Shown piece by piece: positions 46,315 to 57,609 of a stretch of DNA of 64,000 bases. The stretch is taken from positions 64,513,184 to 64,577,183 of the forward strand of contig CM043942.1 in the NCBI GenBank assembly GCA_014529385.2, written 5' to 3'. The stretch is from Adiantum capillus-veneris (taxonomy: Eukaryota; Streptophyta; Polypodiopsida; Polypodiales; Pteridaceae). Below the pieces are notes generated by a model. It was not told where the DNA came from, searched no databases, and was given only the letters and a program-made list of their open reading frames with translations. The number at the start of each line of letters is the position of its first letter. Position 1 is the first letter of the stretch. The position numbers were made by a program, and so were the translations under genes.

Positions 46315-46477
46315 GTCTTAGCGGTAATGTGAGCAGCAATAATCGCGAAAATTTACGCGGTAATATTTGCGGTAAAGTGCCGCTTCAGCATCAAAAGGAT
46401 TCTCTCTCCTCATTTTGAATTCCTCTCTCTTGTTTTGCGGTAATGGCCCGTGGTAAACACCACGATCTCTCATAGTG
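46315..46477. repeat. Right subterminal and terminal repeats of the CACTA element
   Basis: Contains AGCGGTAATGTGAGC (mirrors GCTCACATTACC at the left end), CGCGGTAATATTTGCGGTAA and TTGCGGTAATGGCCCGTGG, and ends GATCTCTCATAGTG. Confidence 0.8.
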
Positions 46478-46703
46478 TCAATAGCTTGTCACCCTATGTC
46501 CTTTTGCAAAGTTTCTCTACGACTCACAATGCATGTAGATTCTTTCTAGAATACGTTGTAATGCCTAGTTTGGCTCTCATTTCCTCTTGTGTACATCATC
46601 CATCAAATAACTTTGTCTCTAAATATCTAGACCCAATTTTCAAAATTTAAGTTGTGCATGACGTGCATCTATCCCCAAGGTGTCCACTAGGAAATATGTA
46701 AGA

Positions 46704-46905
46704 TAGCACGTGCGAACAAATTAAGGGATTTGTAATTAGGTACATTTACAGAAAAATGTACTTACATAAAGGGGTTTTTGATCGAGAAAGTGAAAATATC
46801 CATACATAAGGGCTAGTTTGTTTTACAAAAATACATACGTAAAGGGTACATAAATACATGAAAATATGCAAGTAGTTAAGGGATTTGCAATTTTTACATA
46901 GTGGA
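46704..46905. mobile_element. MITE family B, copy 2 (inverted)
   Basis: TAGCACGTGCGAACAA begins this copy. The interior (AGGTACATTTACAGAAAAATG, AAGGGGTTTTTGATCGAGAA) is the reverse complement of 30030-30180. The far terminal repeat is decayed or missing. It lies 227 bp outside the CACTA right end. Confidence 0.6.
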
Positions 46906-47556
46906 CTCTGCGGGTATCAGTCATAATCGTTTGGCTTGGGAAAGGATTGAGATATATAATGCAAGAACTACTAGGAAATATTATATGTAACTTACAAAAG
47001 GTTAAAAAAACCCTCTTTTAGCGTGTCCTTAATTTTCACCAAACGATGCTTTTTAATTCATAAACATCTCCAATAATCTGTTTATAAAGTTTTCACATAA
47101 ACATAGCCCCCCTTTTGAACCCCATCAAATATTAAATACAATCACACAACCAAATTGTTTTGGACGCAAATACTAATATGCTTAGCTTGATCATCATGTT
47201 AAACATGAAACAACTCCTTTGCATCTGCACAAACACATGCCATGTAAATTACAACTATGGTGACAAGAGCCATTTTACATATTACCCCAATAGCTAACTA
47301 AAAGCCACGTCCTTCCACAAAGCTTGTGACGATACACGTTGACAGAAATTGTAGTGTGGCAGCTGCCAAAAAAATCTCTAATGTAAGATCTGTCACAACA
47401 TTTTTCAGCCTGTTGTTGAGCAACCTCTGGTCATGGCAACGTGAAAATTTAGGCCACGTGGGCTATGTTGATGCCCAAGAGAGCATGGCCCTCTGAGGAT
47501 TCAGCTAAATTTGGATGTATAGTGGCCATTTTGTACTATGAGAGAGGCATATGTAG
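46906..47556. other. No recognisable gene
   Basis: AT-rich intergenic DNA between the transposons and the receptor kinase's downstream MITE. No frame or motif stands out. Confidence 0.4.
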
Positions 47557-47810
47557 CACTGAAGTTTTGGACAAATTCTCACATTGTGACGTACCTCAAC
47601 ATCATGAGCTTCTGCGAGGGAGGCACCCCATACCTAGCTAGGTACGATTGGGGGTAGGGACCGTCGGCCAGGTGGTCCCCTGTCCCCAATTGTACCTAGC
47701 TAGGTATGTGGTGCCTCTCAACTAGAAACTCATGATCTTATGCAGTGTATGAAAAACAATGAAAAAGACTCCGTTTTCTTACATGAAAAAAAATCATAAA
47801 TCTTCTTGTG
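47557..47810. mobile_element. MITE family A, copy 2 (downstream of the receptor kinase)
   Basis: It runs from CACTGAAGTTTTGGACAAAT to ATAAATCTTCTTGTG, matching copy 1 across the ACCTCAACATCATGAGCTTC and CCTAGCTAGGTACGATTGGG blocks. The GC-rich stem is shorter. It ends 312 bp from the kinase stop codon, on its 3' side. Confidence 0.8.
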
Positions 47811-48121
47811 AATTATAGGCACCAAAGCGCTTCAATAGATTTACACATTTGCTTCTGCAGAAAGCTGGGAATTGTTTGCCTATTTGAAAAACTTGCACAG
47901 CTACTTACTGCCACCAATAAAAGACTGCACACACTACAAAGACTTACCCAAATTTGAGGTATTTGCAGAGAGCTCTTCAATTGCAACCCTCGAATGGTTA
48001 CGAAATGCCAAGCCATGATCATCTCAAGGAGCTTGTTGGTGCCATCGCAGTTCGGCAACCTGTCAAACTTTGAAGCGTCACCAAAGCCGATGATGCCTCA
48101 CCTACAGGTCAGGCATAGATC

Positions 48122-50135
48122 CTATCGAGCACTTAGGTGGGTGCTTGCATTATAGGTGCTCCATGACTTGAGTGAGGAAGACGCGTAGGATGTAAACAAT
48201 CCATCATCTCCAAGCGGACTTTGAGATGATGCATTGACATGGAATGGCGGCAAGGGAGGGAGAGGTGCCTCATTGTTAAGTATTTGAACCACTTTCCGCA
48301 TTGCAGGCCTGTACGAAGGGTCTGGATGAGAACATAAAAGCCCCAATATGAGCACTGTCTGCACTTCCTCAACATTAAACAACCCCTGAAGCTTTTTGTC
48401 CACAGCTTCAAGAAGCCTCCCATTTGTGCACAGGTCCCAAACACCTTCCACAAGCAAGAAATCCTGCTGATTGCCACCCCTATGCTCGATTGGTCGACGC
48501 CCTGTCACCACTTCAAGAAGCAGAGTACCAAAGCTATAGACATCCGTGCTCGTTGTTGCCTTGCCTGTCCTAGCAAACTCTGGTGCTAGATATCCTAAAG
48601 TGCCCACAACCCTCGTTGTATGTGGGTTTTGCCCATGTTCATATAGCCTTGCAAAGCCCAAAATCACTCAATTTCGCGTTCATATCAGCATCTAGCAAGA
48701 CATTGCTTGCCTTAATGTCTCTATGAAGAATCTGCTGCTCCCATCCCTCATGCAAGTATAGCATTCCTGATGCAATCCCCTCCACAATTTTCTTTCTCTG
48801 CTCCCATCTCAACACTATGGTAGACTTGCCAAAAAGCAGCTTGTCCAAGCTTCCATTAGGCATGAAGTCATACATCAACAGAAACTCACCTTTACGGCGA
48901 CTCCACCCTAAAAGTTGCACGAGATTCTGGTGCCGAAGACGCCCCGTGCTTGCCATCTCAGCAATAAATTCCCTCTCTCCTTGATTGGAGTCTCTTGACA
49001 GCCGCTTCACAGCCACTTCAAGGCTGGACTTGTGCAGCACACCTCTGTAAACACGGCCAAAACCTCCGACTCCCAGAAGCTCCTTTTCATGGAAATTTCT
49101 TGTAGCAAGCACCAACTCCTTGTAGCTATATCTATGGAGGCCAAACTCAAGCTCCCAGCTTTCTACTATCTCTCTTTGGCTCCTCTTATACAAAAGCAGC
49201 CCAAGTAGAGAGCCAAGGGTAAGTATTGGCACTAATACTGCAAAGCTAACAAGTACCTTGAATCGAGTAGTTGCAAGAAAGGATGTCTTTGGAAAAACAG
49301 ATGGTAATTTGGACAAATCCAAGCTCTTAGCTACTCCATTACTGTTAAAGCTCCATGAAAGTACTCTGTGTGTGCCCACAATGTTCCCGGTTGAACCTGA
49401 AAACCCAACGTAGGTATATTCTTTCAACACATTAGAGAGGTCAACGATCACAGAAAGGAGTGGAATAAATGGCTGAGGATGCTCGGTTGGAGCGATGCTT
49501 ACATTCAGCTGCTGTCTCTGCCCATCATAGTCTACCCATGCTTGGATAGGCTCACCACTTGTTAGAATAATCACTGTTTTGGATGCATTTGCAGATGGGG
49601 ACCAATATCCTGCCTCCGAAGAATTGAATGAAATCATGCTGTTTAGATTGATACCCACATGGTTGCCATTGATCTCTTCAAATTCAGGGTCTTTCACTGT
49701 GTCAAATTCGATGGCAAAGACATGATTGGAAGTGTTTCCGTTTTGAGAGGCATTCAACATGCCTAGGTATCGGCTTGAGGAAATTCCCCACGAGTCCAGT
49801 GTGGGAGACATTAGAAAGGCCATGCCATGGCCCCCCATAGTGCCCGGCACAGGGGTTATACAGAAAACAAAGGTTGAGCTGAAAGAGGAAACCACATTGG
49901 TCGATGCATCCTTTATGTGTATGGGATCTGGGTAGAATGCTCGACCTAATTGCTCGGCCGAAGTGTTTGTAAGCCGAACAAGCCGACCATCCACTTCAGC
50001 AATTCCACTCAAGCTGACATTTCTGCTATCAAATCCATTGAAGACAAAGCTAGTAGACTCTGTGAGGGATGCTTGTATGAGGATAGCAGAGAGAGATAGA
50101 CACCAAATTGGCAGTGCAAGAAGAGAAAGCTTCAT
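48122..50135 (-). pseudogene. L-type lectin receptor-like kinase, single-exon, one-base frameshift in the activation segment
   Basis: Membrane receptor kinase of the plant L-type LecRK family: a legume-lectin ectodomain outside the cell and a Ser/Thr kinase inside. I chose the ATG at 50135 because it starts a hydrophobic signal peptide (MKLSLLALPIWCLSLSAILI); an upstream in-frame start (50198) would mask it. The lectin domain shows VFAIEFDTVKDPEFEEINGN followed by HVGINLNS, the metal-binding region. A membrane span (VLVSFAVLVPILTLGSLLGL) follows, then the kinase: GVGGFG loop, VAVKRL lysine, HRDIKASNVLLD, DFG. One extra base in the AAA at 48653-48655 (plus strand) shifts the frame just after DFG. 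The other frame then carries the APE-type motif (GYLAPEF), subdomains IX-XI and the C-terminal tail to TAG at 48122. Everything else is intact, about 670 residues if read through, the usual family length. So it is either a very young pseudogene or a sequence error. Confidence 0.9.
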
Positions 50136-50573
50136 GCTTAGGGAGTTTTTCAGTGACAATGCAAGTCCAATATCTAAAAAGAGATTTAGATGGCTCATAG
50201 AAGCTCTAAACGATGGATGCCAAGGTAATTAGTGCTGATTAATGGAATGAGTATACTTTTCCTGAACCTCATTTTGATCATTGTGGTGAAGACCCATGAT
50301 GAGCTGCGTGTTGGCTACAAAACTTCATATGGCTGAAGGCGATGGATTTTCTATATGGGTAATGAGGTGGGCGCGCAACTGAGGCGGTGACGACAACTCT
50401 TGTGCAGGTGATGCCTCCGAGCAACATGAATTGGATGCGAGCCTGTGTGAAGCAATATGATTCCTTCCAAGAAGTGTACAAGTTTTGTTGTGATGTTAAG
50501 AACACACACACACACACACACATACAGGATTTCTTGTGCTCTTGAAACGGTGCTCCTAAGAGCAGAGTAGTAA

Positions 50574-50621
<48 letters not shown>

Positions 50622-50671
50622 GTGGGCTAAACATAGTCGGATTGCGGTAAATTTTAGGACCGCAAGACAAC
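50136..50671 (-). promoter_or_regulatory. Upstream region of the receptor kinase with (GA)n and (GT)n tracts
   Basis: On the coding strand a (GA)n tract (50579-50619) and a (GT)n tract (50503-50523) lie about 370-480 bp upstream of the start codon. GA-rich tracts are common in plant promoters and 5' leaders and can bind BBR/BPC proteins; that role here is inference. No clear TATA box was identified. Confidence 0.35.
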
Positions 50672-50943
50672 CACAAGAAGATTTAGAAAATTTCTCATGC
50701 AATAAAACGGAGTGTTTTTCAATGTTTTTCATACAATGCATAACATCATGAACTTCTGCTCGAGAGGCGCCACCTACCTAGCTAGGTATCATGTATGATT
50801 GGGGGCTGGCCACGGGGCCCGCCGCAGGGCCGGTGGTCCCTTGCCCCCAATCGTACCTAGCTAGGTATGCAGTGCCTCCCTCACAAAAGTTCATGATGAT
50901 GAGGTAAGCCACAATGCGGGGATTATTGTGAGAATTTGTCCAA
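50672..50943. mobile_element. MITE family A, copy 3 (upstream of the receptor kinase, inverted)
   Basis: It starts CACAAGAAGATTTAGAAAAT and, read on the minus strand, follows copies 1 and 2. It contains CCTAGCTAGGTATCATGTATGA, a large GC-rich palindrome (GGCCACGGGGCCCGCCGCAG) and GATTATTGTGAGAATTTGTCC. The outer terminal repeat at the right is truncated. Together with copy 2 it brackets the receptor kinase in opposite orientation. Confidence 0.75.
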
Positions 50944-51357
50944 TGAATTAACAGCCCAAGAGACCACAGAATAGAACAACTCATGGGTCTTCCTTCAAAA
51001 GAGTGAAAAGATATTGGGTGAGCACTTCACGTAGACAATATGTGAATCCAGCCTCAGCCTCGTCATGTCATTATCATTCCCTGGTCCATCATCAACTAGT
51101 ATGTGACCCGCGCGTTGTTGCGGTAAAAATGAACATGGCTTTTAGTATTATGAAACAAACCTATGCTTCAATAAATAAAATATCAAAGTACAATGGATGT
51201 TACATTAATATATATCAAGTTTTCTTAAACATTCAATACTTTTTGGATTTATTCGATCATTTTAACACAACAGAATAAAGAAATTAAGGTGGACCTACAA
51301 ACCATTGCATAAACTCATGCACACCATAGGGTCACCAATGATTAAGATAGTATAAAT

Positions 51358-51360
<3 letters not shown>

Positions 51361-51408
<48 letters not shown>
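51361..51408. repeat. (CT)n microsatellite
   Basis: About 24 CT units, directly adjacent to the truncated 3' end of the Gypsy gag fragment. The sequence CACCAATGATTAAG occurs on both sides of the tract (51331 and 51409), a short direct repeat. Confidence 0.9.
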
Positions 51409-51413
<5 letters not shown>

Positions 51414-51417
51414 ATGA

Positions 51418-51924
51418 TTAAGCAATGCCATATTGGCTGAACCAACTCATGGCCTTTCCTTCCAATGTGGCAGCAAACTGTTCCATCTTTACTCCATCAA
51501 CATACATCACCTGATAGCCACTTGCCTGCCACTTAGTTTCAAACTGTGCCACATGACAGTCAGCATCTTCCTTACTCCCTGCTCTAAACTTGGCTGCCTT
51601 GACCTTTGGGTTGGGTGGTGGTTGAGCCATTGGAATGGGTTGTGGTGGTCTCCTAGGTCTTTGCCTGGTAGCCCCCTGAAGTGGGTCAAACTGGATCCTT
51701 CTCCTGGTGGTTCTTCTTGCCAGGAATAAAGCTCCAATAAATTGCCTCACTCTCTCTTCTCCTGCTGCTCCTGATCCTACCCCTCCTTGGTCTACAGGTT
51801 GCTGCCCCTGAGCATCGGGTGATTGCTGATTGTCATGATCATAGTTAAATGGATCAATGTTTCCAGCCTATGCTTGAGCCCTTGTGTAGTACACTCTTCC
51901 TACTCTCCTGTCTCCCTCTGACAT
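51418..51924 (-). pseudogene. Gypsy gag N-terminal fragment
   Basis: The minus-strand ATG at 51924 gives MSEGDRRVGRVYYTRAQA, a TAG, then a Gln/Pro/Gly-rich linker, VRQFIGALFLARRTTRRRIQ, and the gag core DADCHVAQFETKWQASGYQV followed by TLEGKAMSWFSQYGIA and a stop. The 'H..QFE..W.A.G...F..TL.G.A..WF' pattern is that of Retrotrans_gag proteins of plant Gypsy elements. It ends just before a (CT)n tract, where the rest of the element is lost. It is a different lineage from the gag at 21.3-22.2 kb. Confidence 0.7.
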
Positions 51925-52334
51925 GCATCATTACTTGAAACTAAACGTTAACCCAGCGGATCGCTAAATGTGTTGTGGGTTAGGTCAACACATGAACATC
52001 ATACACAGCAAGAATAACCATCTACTCCACCATACTTCATTAACAACAATTCAGACACAGTAAACATGACTACTCGAAAATATCAGAGTAAGCAGAGACA
52101 ATACACTAAATAGTTGCTGCACTGCACCATCATCATCACATTCATATCAGAGAACAGATACCTCGTGCGCAGATACATTCCCCACTTATATAGATAAATC
52201 CGACTTAACTACCCAGTCACAAGACATTCAGCAGACTGCAACTGAAAGACAGTTACATCCTACTTAGCAAAATATGGCTTAGTAAATATCCGATAATTCA
52301 GAATCCGACTTAGCTATTCAGAGTCAGTTTCTAA
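51925..52334. other. Leader-like region, no gene recognised
   Basis: Contains recurring CCGACTTA / CCTACTTAG and CAGAATCCGACTTAGC motifs at 52198-52320, a small degenerate repeat. On the minus strand it would be the leader of the Gypsy gag fragment. Confidence 0.35.
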
Positions 52335-53182
52335 CATGTACCTCTCAACAGGAAGAAAACCGCGACCTCAAAGCGCGCCTTAGCACGCTCGAGGCACACT
52401 TTGATTCCACGGTCGGTCTCACAACAGACAAAGTGAAAGAAGTCGAAGAAAAAGTCACTCAAGCTGAAATTTTTCTCGCAAAGAAACTCGAAGTTGAAGC
52501 TACTCTCATCGAGACTGTAAAGACAACTCAGAAAGAAGCCAACGAGGCATCGCATAAGAAGATTGAGAACGACATACAAGCAGCCTTACAAGAATTCCGG
52601 ATACAAGAATCCCTTGCCCTCAAAATTAGGATTGGAGGACTCTCCTCACCATGGTGCACCGAGGAGGATTCCCTCGAAGAATCCATCGTCAAGCTCAATG
52701 ACATTCTTCAACCAATCAATATCGAGCCCAACACTGTCTCGTGGATCAACGACACACATAGGCGTGTGCCTCTTGGCCAATGCATCCTCACTTTCACGAA
52801 CAAAGAAGAACGGACGCGGCTGTTGCGCCAATCTTATCACCAAGGGGACAAAGCTTTGGATTTCCGAGGAATTTACTACAACCCAACTCAAGCACAAAGC
52901 AAGCCAGCTCAAAAAGATGCATGAACCTCGTAAACAAGGTAAATGGGCAGTCTACCGTGGCGGTAAAGCCATCATTCAAGAGTTTCGAACTCCCAAGCCA
53001 GCTCCCCCTCTGCCTAACCCCCTCTCGGTTTTGTTTGTTTTTTGTCCGTATCCTTTCCTTTTCCTTTACCCCTGATGGACCCTTAGTCCCTAACTAATAT
53101 GTATCTAACACTTCCACCGAAAGAACAACTGTAATGTTTTGTTTTGGTCCCATGGGTCATATCTGACCTCCGTGGACGATAA

Positions 53183-53269
<87 letters not shown>

Positions 53270-53275
53270 ACATGC
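52335..53275 (+). mobile_element. ORF1-only L1-like retroelement, copy 2 (5'-truncated), with (CT)n(CA)n tail
   Basis: The frame opens with QQEENRDLKARLSTLEAHFD and continues through a long coiled coil (KVKEVEEKVTQAEIFLAKKL) into ALKIRIGGLSSPWCTEEDSL, WINDTHRRVPLGQCILTFTN and KEERTRLLRQS. One frame change later it reads KGTKLWISEELTTTQLKHKA and GKWAVYRGGKAIIQEFRTPK, with a stop at 53073-53075. The arrangement matches L1 ORF1p: coiled coil for trimerisation, RRM-like fold, C-terminal RNA-binding domain. The sequence from the stop to (CT)n is only about 110 bp and has no reverse transcriptase. The 3' end GGTCATATCTGACCTCCGTG is shared with copy 1. A (CT)n then (CA)n tail occupies 53188-53272. 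Confidence 0.6.
53188..53272. repeat. (CT)n(CA)n tail of ORF1-only element copy 2
   Basis: About 28 CT units followed by about 14 CA units. Confidence 0.9.
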
Positions 53276-53694
53276 ACTCGAGCGGCTATAGGTCTGAACA
53301 ACATATCTTAAGTTTCCAAATTCCATTTGAAAGGTGCATTTTCATTGCAAGTCTGTGCAAACGCTCCGAGAGCTGACCGTGGAGGCCCTCTTCTTCTTGG
53401 AAAATTTTAAGCTCCATTATATATAGTATAGATAGAATAGTGCATATATAAATTGTAGAAAATTTAAAAAAAATAGGTGTATGCCCTTCCAATTTGTGTA
53501 AAAAGGAAAAGGAAATTTCCTTATGACCTTTTGAAAAATGAAAAGTAGTACGCAGCCCTTCAAATTTGAGGGTTGTTTGTGATTCATAAACCTTATGAAA
53601 TGCTTTATTGGAACGAGTGTCTACAATAATCGGTTTTAGTGTATTTGTTTTCACAAATAATCGGTTTTAGTGTATTATACCCGGCAGAATTGCG

Positions 53695-53696
<2 letters not shown>

Positions 53697-53752
<56 letters not shown>

Positions 53753-53879
53753 TGTGCACGTGCCCGTGCACACACACACACAGACAATTACTTGTTGTAG
53801 ACACAATGCTATTGGGTGCAGTAATTCTCCTTGCATTTTCTCCCGCATGAGCTCCAGGTGATGTGACTCACTTTCTTTC

Positions 53880-53948
<69 letters not shown>

Positions 53949-53977
53949 TGCACAACAACAAAAAATAATTAGCCCTG

Positions 53978-54046
<69 letters not shown>

Positions 54047-54150
54047 GTCGCAACGGGATGTGGTACAAGGCCTGACAGTGTTCTGTGACGTCATAGTCTT
54101 GGCTTTGTTCTCCCTCTCTCTACTCATTGACACACATGGTTCATAGGTCT

Positions 54151-54235
<85 letters not shown>

Positions 54236-54300
54236 GGTGCATTGGGTAGCGAAAAATATGCATGAAATTCTCTCTCTTACACACACACACACATACACAG
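53697..54300. repeat. Dense cluster of (CT)n and (CA)n microsatellites
   Basis: Five compound tracts in 600 bp: 53697-53748 (CT), 53881-53943 (CT then CA), 53982-54046 (CT then CA), 54151-54234 (CT then CA), 54280-54297 (CA). All have CT before CA on the plus strand. Open frames through them encode only Leu-Ser, Thr-His or Glu-Arg runs and are not genes. Confidence 0.9.
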
Positions 54301-54565
54301 ACACTCAAGGCGAGCCTGGTCTTATTTTGTGTTAACAACATCATGTGTGCACTTACCAAGCACCTTAGAACTACTCTAAGCCATGCCTTGTTTGAGGATG
54401 TGCATTCAATTTTTTTTCCCTTCCAAGGCGCAAGTTAGTGGGATTAATTGAGGTGCATAGATTTTTTTTTTTAACTTCAAAGGCTGAAATGAAAGGATGT
54501 ATGATGCAGTCAAGGTCATTTCCCCTTTCAAGGTGGGTGCAGAAGTCGTTAGTCCCTTTTTTTTT

Positions 54566-57191
54566 GGCCAAACTCACAAATAGTGAGTGAATATATTGCA
54601 AATAAAACAAGTGAAAGAATCACGGTGGCTTTCAAAAATAATTAGAATGTGATAAAATCATTAGATTGAATTTAAGTAAAATCGGTGTAAGAAAGAATTG
54701 CCTCAGATTAGCCTTGAGCCGGTTGAAAATGGAGACTAGCTGGTTGCAAACCGTGGTAAAGGGAAGAAAACCTGGTGAAATATGTGAAAAAATAGTTTGA
54801 AAATCTTCTAAATTTTAAATTTATGCTAGTATTTTTGGTTTAGTTCTTTGTGGGAAGGAAACTCAATCGACAACCGCTGAATAAAAGAGACTTTCATGAA
54901 TATTTACTAGAATTAAGTTATAGAATGTAAGAAAAGTCAAGCCATGTGAGGATGTGAAATAAAAATAACTCATTAATATGTGTATGTGTGTGTATTCATA
55001 AGATTCACTAGAATTATGCAAGTGAAGTTTCACTTTAATATTCTAAAACAATAGAATGGAAGAAAAGTCAAGACATGTCAGATATGAAACTAAAGTGAAA
55101 AACAAAGATTCATTTATTATTTTAAAATTGAAATAACATTTAATGTAAGTCTCAATCACCATTGAAAACAATTGAAAGCCTGCCTAACCTAACTCAACTC
55201 TAAGGTTTCTTTTAAAAAGCCAAAAAAGTGCAATTATAGTCCATGCACATGAACATGCACATGTCAGTCCTTGTTTAACTTAAAAGGTTGAAATGAAAGG
55301 ATGATTGATGGGGTACCCCGCATTCAAGGTCATTTTCCCTTGGAAGGTGGGTGCAGCTCTTCTCAAGAAAAAACTTCAAATAAAAATGAAAAAGTCCAAA
55401 GGTCTCCAATGAATGACATGTGGATGTTCTTTCCTTGCTTGATATAGAAGATATAGATGGCAATGTATATAAAGTTGAAATTTGTCAAAAATTACCATTT
55501 TGGTAACATAATCTAAATTTTGAGCTACCATTTGGAACATTTTAAAAATTCACAATTTCATTATATAAAAATCATATGAATTTCATTTCAACTAGGAGCT
55601 TCAAATTTTTTGAAATCAAAATCAACAAAGAGTATTATATATAAAAGAATAAATTATACATGTATATAATTATACATACATGCATACATACATAAATAAA
55701 TATATATATATATATATAATACTATCTTAAACCCTAGTGGTAAACTATTTGCAAAAAGTAAGTTCCCATTTGACTGTTCCTAAGAGAATACAAGTAATCA
55801 AATGGTAACTCCTTATGGTTTTGAAATTACAATTGGTAACCTTTTTTAGTTTTGGTTCCCTTATTTTTTTTGGCCAAACTCACAAATAGTGAGTGAATAT
55901 ATTGCAAATAAAACAAGTGAAAGAATCACGGTGGCTTTCAAAAATAATTAGAATGTGATAAAATCATTAGATTGAGTTTAAGTAAAATCGGTGTAAGAAA
56001 GAATTGCCTCAGATTAGCCTTGAGCCGGTTGAAAATGGAGACTAGCTGGTTGCAAACCGTGGTAAAGGGAAGAAAACCTGGTGAAATATGTGAGAAAATA
56101 GTTTGAAAATCTTCTAAATTTTAAATTTATGCTAGTATTTTTGGTTTAGTTCTTTGTGGGAAGGAAACTCGGTCGACAACCGCTGAATAAAAGAGACTTT
56201 CATGAATATTTACTAGAATTAAGTTATAGAATGTAAGAAAAGTCAAGCCATGTGAGGATGTGAAATAAAAATAACTCATTAATATGTGTATGTTTGTGTA
56301 TTCATAAGATTCACTAGAATTATGCAAGTGAAGTTTCACTTTAACATTCTAAAACAATAGAATGGAAGAAAAGTCAAGACATGTCAGAATATGAAACTAA
56401 AGTGAAATACAAAGATTCATTTATTATTTTAAAATTGAAATAACATTTAATGTAAGTCTCAATCACCATTGAAAACAATTGAAAGCCTGCCTAACCTAAC
56501 TCAACTCTAAGGTTTCTTTTAGAAAGCCAAAAAAGTGCAATTATAGTCCATGCACATGAACATGCACATGTCAGTCCTTGTTTAACTTAAAAGGTTGAAA
56601 TGAAAGGATGATTGATGGGGTACCCCGCATTCAAGGTCATTTTCCCTTGGAAGGTGGGTGCAACTCTTCTCAAGAAAAAACTTCAAATAAAAATGAAAAA
56701 GTCCAAAGGTCTCCAATGAATGACATGTGGATGTTCTTTCCTTGTTTGAAAATTTTAAGCTCCATTATATATAGATATAGAAGATATAGATGGCAATGTA
56801 TATAAAGTTGAAATTTGTAAAAAATTACCATTTTGGTAACATAATCTAAATTTTGAGCTACCATTTGGAACATTTTAAAAATTCACAATTTCATTATATA
56901 AAAATCATATGAATTTCATTTCAACTAGTAGCTTCAAATTTTTTGAAATCAAAATCAACAAAGAGGATTATATATAAAAGAATAAATTATACATGTATAT
57001 AATTATACATACATGCATACATACATAAATAAATATATATATATATAGAATACTATCTTAAACCCTAGTGGTAAACTATTTGCAAAAAGTAAGTTCCCAT
57101 TTGACTGTTCCTAAGAGAATACAAGTAATCAAATGGTAACTCCTTATGATTTTGAAATTACAATTGGTAACCTTTTTTAGTTTTGGTTCCC
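54566..57191. repeat. Tandem duplication of a 1.3 kb non-coding unit
   Basis: 54566-55860 and 55872-57191 are nearly identical from GGCCAAACTCACAAATAGTG to TTTAGTTTTGGTTCCC. The second copy has about 25 bp more (GAAAATTTTAAGCTCCATTATA at about 56748, absent from copy 1). The unit contains an AT-rich (TA)n stretch and ends after CTTAAACCCTAGTGGTAAAC. A sequence of about 90 bp before the first unit (54466-54550) resembles the unit's own 55275-55360, and the extra 25 bp block also occurs at 53399-53424. Confidence 0.9.
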
Positions 57192-57609
57192 TAGATGTTA
57201 CCAATTTTTTTCATGTGCATGTGATGCTCTTTCCAACACTCACTTGAAAGGAGGAGTTCTGCTACCATCCAGCCACATTGACATGGCTAGGCTAGTACTT
57301 ATTGAGACTCATGCTTCCGTTTTCTCGGTGCTTAGGTAATGCTTGCCTTTTTGTCCTTCCAAAGGAAAGGCTTAGAGAGGCCAAAGCCCTAGAGGGATGT
57401 GATTTTTTTGGCCTGATTTGTTTGGCCTGCTAAAGGCCTTAGTATCATATGGGTGAAGGTTGTTCAATTCTATTGTGAGACATATATCCTCAAAGTCTTT
57501 CAAGAGAAAAAAAAATTCTAGTCCCTTTCAAATGCTATTTTTCAAAGTGATGTGAAGTATTGTTGATCCCATGATGTGTTTTTAATATTTTGATTTGTAA
57601 AGAGCTCTT

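Larger units (their letters stand above)
37174..46477. mobile_element. CACTA (En/Spm) transposon, 9.3 kb
   Basis: The left end is CACTATAACATATGCGCGGT and the right end, read inward on the minus strand, is CACTATGAGAGATCGTGGTG. Both are followed by dense subterminal copies of GCGGTAATG/CATTACCGC. The flanking triplets are TTA (left) and TCA (right), a near match to the 3 bp duplication expected for CACTA elements. Inside are a TnpA-like gene on the minus strand, a tnp2 transposase gene on the plus strand, and a palindrome array between their 5' ends. The transposase gene carries several lesions, so this copy is probably not autonomous. Confidence 0.85.

Noticed and set aside
49963-50232. Plus-strand frame opposite the receptor kinase
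   Set aside because: Antisense shadow of the lectin domain and signal peptide; no features of its own.
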